From Sphingomonas flavescens (lineage in GTDB: Bacteria > Pseudomonadota > Alphaproteobacteria > Sphingomonadales > Sphingomonadaceae): a stretch of 64,000 bases of DNA. This document shows, piece after piece, positions 42,570-51,475 of this stretch (positions are counted from its first letter, which is position 1; the number at the start of each line of letters is the position of its first letter). Under the pieces are notes generated by a model that saw nothing but the letters and a program-made list of their open reading frames with translations, made no database searches and was not told the origin of the DNA. Location: the NCBI RefSeq assembly GCF_030866745.1, contig NZ_CP133016.1, positions 806,001-870,000 of the forward strand, read 5' to 3'. Position numbers and translations under genes: made by a program.

Positions 42570-43726
42570 GACGTCTTGCTGTTTTCCTTGATGTAGCCGG
42601 GGCCGAGATCGATCCCGATCATCCGCGCCGACCCCTTGCCCGCGCCGAGGAAGACTTCGATCTCGACCTCGTCGCCCATCATGTGCTCGGTCAGCGCCTG
42701 ACCGTCATGCTCGATGCCGACGCCGCTTTTGGCGACCTTGATGCCGCCATAAGCGACGAAGCTCTTGTCGACGTTCATGTCCACACCGGCGGACCCTGCC
42801 GCGGCCATGAGCCGACCCCAATAGGGGTCACCCCCGTACCAACTGCATTTGACGAGATTGTTCTCAACGATGTTCTTTGCGGCGATCCGAGCCTCCTGCT
42901 CATTCGCCGCGCCGGTGACGGTCAGATGCGCGATCCGCGTCATGCCTTCGGCGTCACGCGCCATTTTCATCGTCAGGTCGCGGCAGACGGCGAGCAGGGC
43001 ATTGGCAAACTCGTCGGGATCGGCCTTGCCGCGCTTGCCCGAGGCCAGCAGCATCGCCGTGTCGTTGGTTGAGGTCGCACCGTCGACGTTGAGCGTATTG
43101 AACGTCGCGTCCGACGCCGCCTTCAGCGCCTTCTGCATCACCGCCAGCGGCACGTCGGCGTCGGTGGTCAGGAAGGCGAGCATCGTCGCCATGTTCGGCG
43201 CGATCATGCCGCAGCCCTTGGCCATGCCGCCGAGCGTGAAGGTCGAACCGCGGACGACGACTTCCTTGGCTTCGTGATCGGTGGTCAGGATGCCGCGCGC
43301 CGCATCGTGCGCGCCCTCGACCGACAGCTTTTTCGCGAGACGCGGCGTCGCGGTCAGGATCGGCTCCATCGGCAGCGGCGTGCCGATGATGCCGGTCGAG
43401 CAGACCAGCACATGGCTGTTGGCGACCTGCAGCGCTTCACCTGTCGCCGCGGCCATCAACTGCGCGTCCTTGTAACCGGGCTTGCCGGTGCCGGCATTGG
43501 CGTTGCCCGAATTGACGATGATCGCCGCGGCCTTGTTGCCGTTGGCCGCCAGCGTCGCACGGTCCAATTCGACCGGCGGCGCGGCAAATTTGTTCTGCGT
43601 GAACACCGCCGCGCAGGGCACGGGCTGCAGGTCGTCGGTCGCGATCAGCGCCATGTCGAACTTGCGCCGCTTGATGCCGGCGTGACAGCCGGCAGCGACG
43701 AAGCCTTCCGCCGCGGTAATGCTCAT
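42566..43726 (-). CDS. argJ: Bifunctional ornithine acetyltransferase/acetylglutamate synthase
   Basis: 386 residues from ATG 43726, which overlaps the argC stop. GFVAAGCHAGIKR at the start, and the self-cleavage site in NVDGATSTNDTAML (the Thr after Ala becomes the nucleophile of the beta subunit). It recycles the acetyl group from acetylornithine and can also make acetylglutamate, which would explain the absence of argA here. Confidence 0.96.
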   Translation of the reverse strand: MSITAAEGFVAAGCHAGIKRRKFDMALIATDDLQPVPCAAVFTQNKFAAPPVELDRATLAANGNKAAAIIVNSGNANAGTGKPGYKDAQLMAAATGEALQVANSHVLVCSTGIIGTPLPMEPILTATPRLAKKLSVEGAHDAARGILTTDHEAKEVVVRGSTFTLGGMAKGCGMIAPNMATMLAFLTTDADVPLAVMQKALKAASDATFNTLNVDGATSTNDTAMLLASGKRGKADPDEFANALLAVCRDLTMKMARDAEGMTRIAHLTVTGAANEQEARIAAKNIVENNLVKCSWYGGDPYWGRLMAAAGSAGVDMNVDKSFVAYGGIKVAKSGVGIEHDGQALTEHMMGDEVEIEVFLGAGKGSARMIGIDLGPGYIKENSKTS

Positions 43727-44730
43727 GGGTAAACTCCGATCGTCGTCAGCCCGGCCGTCTCGTCGAGGCCGAGCATCAAATTTGCGCACTGAATCATCTG
43801 ACCCGCCGCGCCCTTGCCGAGATTGTCGATCGCCGACAGCGCGACCACGCGCCCGGTCCTCTCGTCATAGCGCGCCGTCAACTGCACGCCATTCGAGCCG
43901 CTCACCCACTTGGTCGCGGGCGGTTGGTCCGTAACGTGCACGAAGGGCTCCGCGGCATAAGCGTCGCGTAAGATTTGCAAAGGGTCGGATGTGCCGGTCG
44001 CCTCGCCGTAGCAGGTCGCCAGGATGCCTCGCGTCATCGGGACCAGGTGCGGCGTGAACAGAACCGTGCCGCCGGTGGCCATCTCCATTTCGGCCGTGTG
44101 GCGGTGGCTGAGCAGGCCGTAAGCGGAGAAGCTGCCGTCGACCGTGCTGAAGCCTGTCGCTTCCTTCGCCTCGCGGCCGGCACCGCTGACGCCCGAAGCC
44201 GCATCGACGATCAGGCTGTTGGCCTTGACCACGCCGGCCTCGACCAGCGGCTTCAGTGCAAGGATTGCGGCGGTGGCGTAGCAGCCTGCAGCGGCGACAG
44301 CTTTGGCTTGCCTGATGGCGTCGCGATGCAGCTCGGGAATGCCATAGACGAACTGTCCGAGCAGCTCCGGCGCCTCATGTGCATGCCCATACCAGCGCTC
44401 ATAGGTCGCGCCATCGTCGAGCCGAAAATCCGCGCCGAGGTCGACGAATGGGATACCCTTGTCGAGGATCGTCGCCGCCAGCCGCTGGCTGTGGCCGTGC
44501 GGGAGCGCGGCGAAGACCAGATCGACATCGTCGAGCGAGCCCTCGCCGAACTTCTCGACAACCGCATCGGGATAAGCCGCCGCCAGATGCGGATGGACCG
44601 CCCCGAGCGCCTGCCCAGCCTTGCTGTCGCCGAACAGCGTCGTCGCGCGCAGTTCGGGGTGCGCGGCGATCAGCCGCAGCAGCTCGCCGCCGACATAGCC
44701 CGATGCTCCAAGGATTGCTGTCCGAATCAT
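43723..44730 (-). CDS. argC: N-acetyl-gamma-glutamyl-phosphate reductase
   Basis: 335 residues from ATG 44730 (AGGG upstream); a GTG at 44745 is also possible. ILGASGYVGGELLRL is the NADP-binding turn, AAAGCYATAAILAL the active-site Cys, and SGVSGAGREA a conserved loop. First gene of the operon; ARG boxes lie just upstream. Confidence 0.96.
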   Translation of the reverse strand: MIRTAILGASGYVGGELLRLIAAHPELRATTLFGDSKAGQALGAVHPHLAAAYPDAVVEKFGEGSLDDVDLVFAALPHGHSQRLAATILDKGIPFVDLGADFRLDDGATYERWYGHAHEAPELLGQFVYGIPELHRDAIRQAKAVAAAGCYATAAILALKPLVEAGVVKANSLIVDAASGVSGAGREAKEATGFSTVDGSFSAYGLLSHRHTAEMEMATGGTVLFTPHLVPMTRGILATCYGEATGTSDPLQILRDAYAAEPFVHVTDQPPATKWVSGSNGVQLTARYDERTGRVVALSAIDNLGKGAAGQMIQCANLMLGLDETAGLTTIGVYP

Positions 44731-44750
44731 CGGCGCCCTATTCACGCGAT

Positions 44751-44784
44751 TGCATATTTATGCAACCCAATGCATATTCATGCG
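44751..44784. promoter_or_regulatory. Tandem ARG boxes between argC and argR
   Basis: TGCATATTTATGCA (44751-44764) and TGCATATTCATGCG (44771-44784) are near-palindromes 20 bases apart centre to centre. This is the spacing of paired ArgR operators. They cover the region where both divergent promoters must lie and end at the argR ATG. Confidence 0.75.
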
Positions 44785-45237
44785 ATGACCGAGTTGAAGG
44801 AACGTCGTCAGAAAGCGCTTGCGGAAGTGATCCGTTCCGGACCGCGCGCCAGTCAGGACGAATTGTGCGAGCAACTCGCCGGGCTGGGCTTCACGGTCAC
44901 GCAGGCGACCATCTCGCGCGATCTCGACCAGATTGGCGCCGTCCGGGTGCGCCGCGATGGAAAACTCGGCTACGTACTGCCGGACAATGGCGCCGCCTCC
45001 GGATCACGCCTCGCCACCGTCTTCCGCGACTTCGTCCGCTCCATCGATCCGGCCGGCAATCTCGTCGTCATCAAGACCCCGCCAGGCTCGGCGCACCTCG
45101 TCGGCGTGGTGCTCGACGAGGCAAGCCTGCCGCAAATCGTCGGCACGATCTGCGGCGACGACACGATATTCATTGCCTGCACAACGACCGCCGCCGCAAG
45201 TGCGCTGACGGAAGAACTGCGCGCCGCGTCAGCTTGA
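44785..45237 (+). CDS. argR: Arginine repressor
   Basis: 150 residues from ATG 44785 (MTELKERRQKAL); an in-frame ATG at 44770 lies inside the operator. Winged HTH with SQDELCEQLAGLGFTVTQAT and SRDLDQIGAVRVRR, then the hexamerisation/arginine-binding domain with TPPGSAHLVGVVLDE and GTICGDDTIFIAC. No ribosome-binding site precedes either ATG, so leaderless or weak translation is likely. Convergent overlap of nine bases with the AlgX-like gene. Confidence 0.96.
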   Translation: MTELKERRQKALAEVIRSGPRASQDELCEQLAGLGFTVTQATISRDLDQIGAVRVRRDGKLGYVLPDNGAASGSRLATVFRDFVRSIDPAGNLVVIKTPPGSAHLVGVVLDEASLPQIVGTICGDDTIFIACTTTAAASALTEELRAASA

Positions 45238-46416
45238 CGGCGAAACGCAGTTGGCGCGGGTGAGCGGCGGTGGTGCATCCGCCCGCAACTTGAGCCGGTG
45301 CGTGAGCTCGGTCAGCCGCCGGACATAGGCGTCGGTAAACACCACGGAGCACTTGCGCGTGAGGTGCGAATATTCGGGCAGCGTTAAGTTCTGCACGCTC
45401 GCCGGCAGATCGTCGACGTGCACACCGACGCTTCGCGTATTTCGCAAGAGGACATCCCAACCCTTCGCCTTGGGCACCTGCGCCTCTTCGTTGACCCGCA
45501 GCTGTGGCCCGGACGGCGGCCGCACGAACACGACCTCGCCGCCCCGCGCGCGAATCTTGTCGACGGCCGCCTTCGCCCGCGCCTGACCCTTGGCGATCAG
45601 CTGCGGCGTGTACGGGAACTTCTCCTTGAAACCCTTCCAGGCCCAGCGCGCATGGTCCTGCAGCGCCCCCGGCTGCTCGATCCGGTCCCACATCCAGGTC
45701 TGGCGCCGCTCGCCGACTTCCTGGATCTTCCATATGTCGTCCTTCGGCCCCTCGACGCCCTTGCGGAAATCGGGATCGAGCCGATGCGCCAGCACGCTTA
45801 GCCGGTAATTGGAATCCAGGAACGCCAGCCGGCGCTGTAGAAAGTGATCGATCTCGATCCCGATGTGCCCCGACGGTGACTTGAAGTCGTTGCGGTGGCG
45901 GACGTAGCCGCCGTAGCCGTCGAACGGCTGGAAAAACATGGTGTCGGCCAGCCCGACGATCAGCAGGCCATGGAAATTCTCATTGCTGGCGACGTCCTCC
46001 AGCAAGGTCAGCGCGGACGTGCCGTGAATTGCCAACTGGACCGGGCGCACGCCCGTCAGCCGCTCGAACCGCGCCAGGTCGGTATCGAACAGGATGCGCG
46101 AATCCCCGACGATCGCGACCGCCGCGCCTTCCGACCGCGCACGCTCCTTCACCCACTCGACCTCGCTATTGTCGATATCGCCCGCATGGAGGCCAATCCG
46201 CCGCGCATTCACCTCGATCGCGGTGACTCCCAGCGTCACGATGATCAGTGCCGACAGTGCGATCCCGCCCCAGGGATGACGCGGCACATCGCGCGTGGGC
46301 ACCGGCTGTGCTTCACCCGGCCGGTCCGACGCGGTCAGCCGCAGCCCCGCGGGCAGCGCACCTTCGCGGCGAAGGACGCCCTTGGGCGGATCAGAACTGG
46401 AAGTAGATGAAGGCAC
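45229..46416 (-). CDS. AlgX/AlgJ-like SGNH-type protein, partner of the MBOAT gene
   Basis: About 395 residues from a GTG at 46416 (GGGAAGG just upstream), overlapping the MBOAT end; a TTG at 46437 is possible. One N-terminal membrane anchor (IALSALIIVTLGVTAIEV), then a periplasmic domain with VAIVGDSRILFD, an SGNH-like nucleophile block. Such proteins receive acetyl groups from the MBOAT partner and pass them to an extracellular polymer. The polymer is not identifiable here: no polysaccharide synthesis genes adjoin. Confidence 0.72.
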   Translation of the reverse strand: MPSSTSSSDPPKGVLRREGALPAGLRLTASDRPGEAQPVPTRDVPRHPWGGIALSALIIVTLGVTAIEVNARRIGLHAGDIDNSEVEWVKERARSEGAAVAIVGDSRILFDTDLARFERLTGVRPVQLAIHGTSALTLLEDVASNENFHGLLIVGLADTMFFQPFDGYGGYVRHRNDFKSPSGHIGIEIDHFLQRRLAFLDSNYRLSVLAHRLDPDFRKGVEGPKDDIWKIQEVGERRQTWMWDRIEQPGALQDHARWAWKGFKEKFPYTPQLIAKGQARAKAAVDKIRARGGEVVFVRPPSGPQLRVNEEAQVPKAKGWDVLLRNTRSVGVHVDDLPASVQNLTLPEYSHLTRKCSVVFTDAYVRRLTELTHRLKLRADAPPPLTRANCVSPSS

Positions 46417-47812
46417 TGCCCTTCCCCTGTTCAGCAACGATGGTGATCGCCATTAGCCCCAGCAGACCGCCGACCACCCATGACGGTGTCCGCTCGACGG
46501 CAATCTCCAGCGTCCTGTCGCGCATTGCCCAGTGCGTGCCGACGATCGCCGTCACGATGACGATTGCGTAAATCATCGGCAGCAGCGCGATCATCGGCAC
46601 CGGCTTCGCCGCCATGCCGGCCATCGACTGCAGCATGTTGGACGCGATGGTGAAGTTCTTGGCGCGGAAGAACACCCAGGTGATGTTGACCAGCAAATAG
46701 GTGAGCAGCCCCAGCCCGACGATCGCCAACGGCCCCGGCCGCCACCCGCCGAACCGCGACCGCAGCCACCGCTCGATCGCCAGATAGGTGCCGTGCAACC
46801 CGCCCCAGACGACGAACGTCCACGACGCGCCATGCCACAGCCCGCCGAGCAGCATCGTCCCCATCAGCGCGGAATAGGTCCGCGCCGGCCCGTGCCGGTT
46901 GCCGCCCAGCGGAATGTACAGATAGTCGCGCAGCCACGACGACAAGGTGATGTGCCACCGCCGCCAGAAATCCGAAAAGCCGACCGCCGCATAAGGGAAG
47001 CGGAAGTTGTCGGGCATCGCGAAGCCCAGGCACATGGCGACACCAATTGCGGTGCTCGAATAGCCGGCGAAGTCGCAGAAAATCTGCCCGCTGAAGGCCA
47101 GTGTCGCGACCCAGGCGTCGAGCGCCATCGGCACGCCTTCCCGAGCATCGTAGACCTTCTCGACCACCGGCGCGAGGAAACCGTCGGCGAGCACGACCTT
47201 CTGGAACAGGCCGAGGGTAATCAGCGCCAGCCCGAAGTAAATCTGATGCAGGCTGGTCTTCGGCTGCCGCTCGAACTGCGGGACCAGCTCGGTCGGCCGC
47301 ATGATCGGCCCCGCGACCAGGTGCGGGAAGAAGGTTACGAACAGCGCGTAGTCGAGAAAATGCGCCGCCGGCTTCGCTCGCCGCAGATAGACGTCCAGCG
47401 TGTAGGACAGGGTCGCGAACGTATAGAAGCTGATGCCGACCGGCAGGACGATGTCCCACTTCGGCGGCTGATAGGCGACGCCCACCGCCTTCATCAGCTC
47501 GACGAAATTCTCCAGAAGGAACCCGCCATATTTGAAGTAGCCGAGCATGCCGAGGTTCACGACGACGCTGGTCACCATCCACAACTTGCGCGTCCGTTCG
47601 TGCTTCGCGCGCACCATCCACTGCGCGGCCCACCAGTCGACGACCGTCGAAATCCATAGCAGCACCACGAAGGGCGGGTTCCACGCGGCGTAGAACAGGT
47701 ACGACGCGATCAGCAGGTTGATCTTCTTCTGATGCCACGAGAACAGCGGCGCATGATGCATTGCCATCACGATCGCGAAGAAGACCACGAAGGTCAGCGA
47801 ATTGAAGATCAT
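46391..47812 (-). CDS. MBOAT-family O-acyltransferase (AlgI-like)
   Basis: 473 residues, about ten membrane helices. Conserved MBOAT core: FWRRWHITLSSWLRDYLYIPLGG and LLGGLWHGASWTFVVWGGLHG, including the invariant His of LWHG. It moves an acyl group (usually acetyl) across the inner membrane for polymer O-acetylation. The start is the ATG at 47812. Followed by the overlapping SGNH-type partner. Confidence 0.95.
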   Translation of the reverse strand: MIFNSLTFVVFFAIVMAMHHAPLFSWHQKKINLLIASYLFYAAWNPPFVVLLWISTVVDWWAAQWMVRAKHERTRKLWMVTSVVVNLGMLGYFKYGGFLLENFVELMKAVGVAYQPPKWDIVLPVGISFYTFATLSYTLDVYLRRAKPAAHFLDYALFVTFFPHLVAGPIMRPTELVPQFERQPKTSLHQIYFGLALITLGLFQKVVLADGFLAPVVEKVYDAREGVPMALDAWVATLAFSGQIFCDFAGYSSTAIGVAMCLGFAMPDNFRFPYAAVGFSDFWRRWHITLSSWLRDYLYIPLGGNRHGPARTYSALMGTMLLGGLWHGASWTFVVWGGLHGTYLAIERWLRSRFGGWRPGPLAIVGLGLLTYLLVNITWVFFRAKNFTIASNMLQSMAGMAAKPVPMIALLPMIYAIVIVTAIVGTHWAMRDRTLEIAVERTPSWVVGGLLGLMAITIVAEQGKGSAFIYFQF

Positions 47813-47925
47813 CGGACGCGCACCGCGCGCCCACCTGCCCCATCGATCATACAGCGCCCCCGCGTCTGTACGCCCGTCCGCGGCACTCAGCGGAACGATT
47901 GTCTCTTACACCGCGCGACAATCGG

Positions 47926-48762
47926 ATGAAAGTGAACACGCCACTAGCGGAACCCCCTCCTCATCCCCTCCGTTCAGTGCGCGTGGACAATGTGCATACG
48001 CTCGAGCGCAAGCCGCCGCTCATCACCCCGCCGCCCGCGGCCGAGGCTTTCTACACGGAAGTCCTGAAGCTCCTGTCGGACTCCGGCATCCCGTTCCTGG
48101 TGTCGGGCACCTACGCGCTCGCCAGCTACACCGGGCTCGACCGTCCGACCAAGGACGTCGACGTCTTCGCCAAGGCCGGCGATGCCCTCAAGATGCTCCA
48201 CCATTGCAAGGCGCATGGCTTCGACGTTGAGATCGTCGACGAGCGCTGGCTCAGCCGCATCACCCGCGGCGAGCTGTTCGTCGACGTCATTACCAACATG
48301 CCGACGGTCACCACGCACGTCACCGATGAATGGTTCGTCAATGCGCCCGAGACGGAACTGTTCGGCGCCACGGTGAAGCTCGTTCCGGTTACCCAATTCA
48401 TCTGGTCGAAGATCTTCGTCCAGGACCATCACCGCTATGACATGGCCGACGTCGCACACATGATCCTCAAATGTCATGAGGCGATCGACTGGAAGCAGTT
48501 GCTCAGTCACATGGAGCTTTATTGGGAAGTGCTGCTGATTGCCCTTCTCAATTTCCGCTTCGTCTATCCCAGCGAGCGCAACGTCATCCCGAAATGGCTA
48601 ATGGACGAGTTGCTCGAACGCCTGCGCGACCAGTCTGACGTGAAGGGGCCGGGCAAGAAGGTCTGTCGCGGCCGCATCTTCTCGCCGCGCGATTATGCGA
48701 TGGACGTCGAAAAATGGGGCTTTTCCGAGGCGGTCGGCAATCTCGAAGAACAATACGGATAG
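47926..48762 (+). CDS. Nucleotidyltransferase-like protein
   Basis: 278 residues from ATG 47926; a GTG near 47981 is also possible. FLVSGTYALASYTGLDRPTKD followed by VDVFAK is the GxxAL...(D)xD pattern of the MNT/AbiEii-like nucleotidyltransferase fold: G-S/T at the start and a DVDV acidic pair. LFVDVITNM supplies a third acidic position. The rest is helical. Directly followed (three bases) by a metallophosphoesterase gene, so the pair may add and remove a nucleotide or phosphate on a common target (inference). Confidence 0.72.
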   Translation: MKVNTPLAEPPPHPLRSVRVDNVHTLERKPPLITPPPAAEAFYTEVLKLLSDSGIPFLVSGTYALASYTGLDRPTKDVDVFAKAGDALKMLHHCKAHGFDVEIVDERWLSRITRGELFVDVITNMPTVTTHVTDEWFVNAPETELFGATVKLVPVTQFIWSKIFVQDHHRYDMADVAHMILKCHEAIDWKQLLSHMELYWEVLLIALLNFRFVYPSERNVIPKWLMDELLERLRDQSDVKGPGKKVCRGRIFSPRDYAMDVEKWGFSEAVGNLEEQYG

Positions 48763-48765
48763 ATC

Positions 48766-49473
48766 ATGCGTGTAGCGGCAATCGGCGACCTGCACGTCCA
48801 GGAGACGGACGAAGCTCCTTATCGTGACATGTTCGTGGAGATTTCCAATCACGCGGACGTGCTTTTGCTGTGCGGTGACCTCACCAATTTCGGCAAGACG
48901 CGCGAGGCGGAGATTCTCGCTGACGACATCAAATCGTGCGGGGTCCCTGTTCTCGGCGTTCTCGGCAATCACGATTACGAATGCGGCCAGCCTGAAAAAG
49001 TCGCAGAGATCCTGTGCGAAGGCGGCATGACCCTGCTGGACGAGCAGGCGCACGAAATCGACGGCGTCGGCTTTGCGGGCGTGAAAGGCTTTCTCGGCGG
49101 ATACGGCCGCGGCGAGCTCGCGCCGTTCGGCGAACCCATCGTCAAGGCCTTCGTGGACGAAGCGCAAAAGGAAGCGCGCAAGCTGGAAAACGCGCTTCGC
49201 ACGATCCGCACCGACCGTAGCGTCGCGGTGCTCCATTATTCTCCGGTCCCCGACACGCTCGACGGCGAGCCCGAGGAGATTTTCCAATATCTTGGATCTC
49301 AGCGTCTCGCCGAGCCGATCGACCGCTTCGACCACGTGAAGGCGGTCGTGCACGGCCACGCCCACCACGGCACCTACGAAGGCCGCACCCCGCTTGGGAA
49401 GCCGGTCTACAACTGCGCGCAGTTCGTGGTGCGGCCCAAGTTCGGCCGTCCCTACGCGCTGATCGAGGTCTAA
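48766..49473 (+). CDS. Calcineurin-like metallophosphoesterase
   Basis: 235 residues. All five metal-binding blocks are visible: GDLHV, LCGDLTNFG, LGNHDYE, VLHYSP and VHGHAHHGTY. This makes it a complete binuclear phosphoesterase of the YfcE/class III type. Cytoplasmic, no signal. Coupled to the nucleotidyltransferase-like gene. Confidence 0.9.
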   Translation: MRVAAIGDLHVQETDEAPYRDMFVEISNHADVLLLCGDLTNFGKTREAEILADDIKSCGVPVLGVLGNHDYECGQPEKVAEILCEGGMTLLDEQAHEIDGVGFAGVKGFLGGYGRGELAPFGEPIVKAFVDEAQKEARKLENALRTIRTDRSVAVLHYSPVPDTLDGEPEEIFQYLGSQRLAEPIDRFDHVKAVVHGHAHHGTYEGRTPLGKPVYNCAQFVVRPKFGRPYALIEV

Positions 49474-49541
49474 CGCCCGCTATTGCTGCCCGGTGCCCGC
49501 CCGATTAGGGCACGCATCAAGCGCGGGGAGTTCCACAGCTA

Positions 49542-51038
49542 ATGCCGATCGACCTGCGCCTCGACACGCGGCGCTTCAACCAGCTGGCGCTGCTCGCCAT
49601 GATCGTCGGGTTCAGCCTGCTGCTGATCGCCTTCGCCGTCATCATTACCAGCGCCATCAGCAACCAGCGCGCGACCACGGCGGTCCGCCATACGTATCAG
49701 GTTATCGATGAGTTGGACGCGCTGTCACTCGCCATTGAGCGCGTTGAAACCGCGACGCGCGGTTACCTGCTCTCGCCCAGCCCCATCCGGTCGGAGACGC
49801 GGCGACGCTATGCCGCCCAGATACCGGCGCGCCTCGATCGGCTGCGGTCCATCACCAGCGATAACCAGCGCCAGCAGGCAACGTTGAAGATACTGCGCGC
49901 CAAGATTGAAGATCAGGTCGCGACTACCACCGATATGATGGCCCGCGCGGAAGCGGGCCAGCTCGAAAGCGCCCGCGCCGAATTCGTCGAGCGTGTGAAG
50001 ATCCGCCAGATCGACCAGATCCGCGACCTCGAAAAGGCCGTACGCGACGAGGAATTGCGCCTGCTCGACTGGCGTCAGTCTGTCGAAAGCGGGCGCCGCA
50101 CGCAATTTTCAATCATCCTTGCCGTCACTGGCCTCTTACTGCTGCTCGTCGGCGCGGCGACCTACTGGCTCGTGCGCCGTTACACGCTCGACCTCACGGC
50201 CACGCGCGATCGCCTGCATTTGCTCAATACGGACCTCGAAGCCGCCGTCTCCGAGCGCACAGCCGACCTGCAGCGCGCCAACGATGAGATCCAACGCTTT
50301 GCCTATATCGTCAGCCACGATCTTCGCTCGCCGCTGGTCAACGTGATGGGTTTCACCGCCGAGCTCGAAGCGGCGAACAAGGCGGTCGGCGACCTGCTCG
50401 ACCGCGCCGAAAACGAAGCGCCGCAGCTCGTGACCACCGAAGCGCGCTATGCACGCGAGGATCTGCCGGAGGCGATCGGGTTCATTCGTTCGTCGACCGA
50501 GAAGATGGACCGGCTCATCAATGCCATTCTCAACCTGTCCCGGCAGGGCCGGCGCGTACTGTCTCCAGAGCATCTCGACATGCGGCGGGTCGTCGACGAC
50601 ATCGTCAACAGCCTCGCGACGCAAATGGACGAGCGGTCGGCCACGGTGGAAGTCCAGGGCGCCCTGCCCGACCTTCACCACGATCGCCTGGCGGTCGAGC
50701 AGATCTTCCAGAACCTGATCGAGAACGCGACCAAATATCTGAAACCCGGCGTTCCGGGCCGCATCAAGGTTCGCGGGCAGCGGTCCGGAAAACGCGCCAT
50801 CTTCGAAATTGAGGACAATGGCCGCGGCGTCGATCCCAATGATCACGAGCGCATTTTCGAGCTTTTCCGACGGTCCGGTGCGCAGGACCAACGAGGCGAG
50901 GGCATTGGCCTTGCCCACGTCCGTGCCCTTGCCTACCGCCTTGGCGGTACCGTAACGATACGGTCCGCGCTCGATGAAGGCTCGACATTTATCGTCGATC
51001 TGCCAATCACTTACGCAAAAGAAGGAAGCGATCAGTGA
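49542..51038 (+). CDS. Sensor histidine kinase with CHASE3-like sensor
   Basis: 498 residues. Membrane helix 1 (about 14-38), an all-helical periplasmic CHASE3-like domain with ALSLAIERVETATRGYLLS, membrane helix 2 (about 190-212), and a coiled coil. The HisKA domain has His in YIVSHDLRSPLVNVMGF, and the HATPase has NLIENATKYLKPG (N box), EIEDNGRGVDPNDHERIF (G1) and GEGIGLAHVR (G2). First gene of a three-gene phosphorelay; GGGGAG lies 11 bases before the ATG. Confidence 0.94.
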   Translation: MPIDLRLDTRRFNQLALLAMIVGFSLLLIAFAVIITSAISNQRATTAVRHTYQVIDELDALSLAIERVETATRGYLLSPSPIRSETRRRYAAQIPARLDRLRSITSDNQRQQATLKILRAKIEDQVATTTDMMARAEAGQLESARAEFVERVKIRQIDQIRDLEKAVRDEELRLLDWRQSVESGRRTQFSIILAVTGLLLLLVGAATYWLVRRYTLDLTATRDRLHLLNTDLEAAVSERTADLQRANDEIQRFAYIVSHDLRSPLVNVMGFTAELEAANKAVGDLLDRAENEAPQLVTTEARYAREDLPEAIGFIRSSTEKMDRLINAILNLSRQGRRVLSPEHLDMRRVVDDIVNSLATQMDERSATVEVQGALPDLHHDRLAVEQIFQNLIENATKYLKPGVPGRIKVRGQRSGKRAIFEIEDNGRGVDPNDHERIFELFRRSGAQDQRGEGIGLAHVRALAYRLGGTVTIRSALDEGSTFIVDLPITYAKEGSDQ

Positions 51039-51475
51039 ACGCTCAGCAACCCGTCGGCATCGTCATGATCGAAGATGACGAGGGCCATGCGCGCCTTATC
51101 GAGAAAAACATCCGCCGCGCGGGCATCTCGAACGACTTGCGTCACTTCCTGAATGGGACGGAAGCGCTCGAATATCTCTTCAATTCGCCCGAAGGACCGG
51201 CGCACAACGGGCCCGCCCTTGTCCTGCTGGACCTCAACCTGCCGGACATGAGCGGCACCGACATTCTCGCCAGGATCAAGGGTGACGAGAAGCTCCACCG
51301 CGTCCCCGTGGTCGTCCTGACCACCACCGACGACAAGGTCGAGATCCAACGCTGCTACGACCTTGGCTGCAATGTCTACATCACGAAGCCGGTGAACTAC
51401 GAAAGCTTCGCCGACGCCATCCGCCAGCTTGGCTTGTTCCTGTCGGTGATCCAGGTTCCGGATAACGCCGGCTGA
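51035..51475 (+). CDS. Single-domain response regulator
   Basis: 146 residues from a GTG overlapping the kinase stop. Receiver domain with acidic pair in MIEDDEGH, phospho-Asp in LVLLDLNLPDMSG, switch Thr in VVLTTTDD and Lys in YITKPVNY. It has no output domain, as in CheY/Rcp1-type shuttles often found next to CHASE3 or phytochrome kinases. It may pass phosphate between the two kinases on either side. Confidence 0.94.
   Translation: MNAQQPVGIVMIEDDEGHARLIEKNIRRAGISNDLRHFLNGTEALEYLFNSPEGPAHNGPALVLLDLNLPDMSGTDILARIKGDEKLHRVPVVVLTTTDDKVEIQRCYDLGCNVYITKPVNYESFADAIRQLGLFLSVIQVPDNAG

Noticed and set aside
46431..47843. 470-codon minus frame and a 375-codon plus frame over the MBOAT gene
   Set aside because: The MBOAT frame has the invariant LWHG motif and membrane helices; the others are Arg/Asp-rich shadows.
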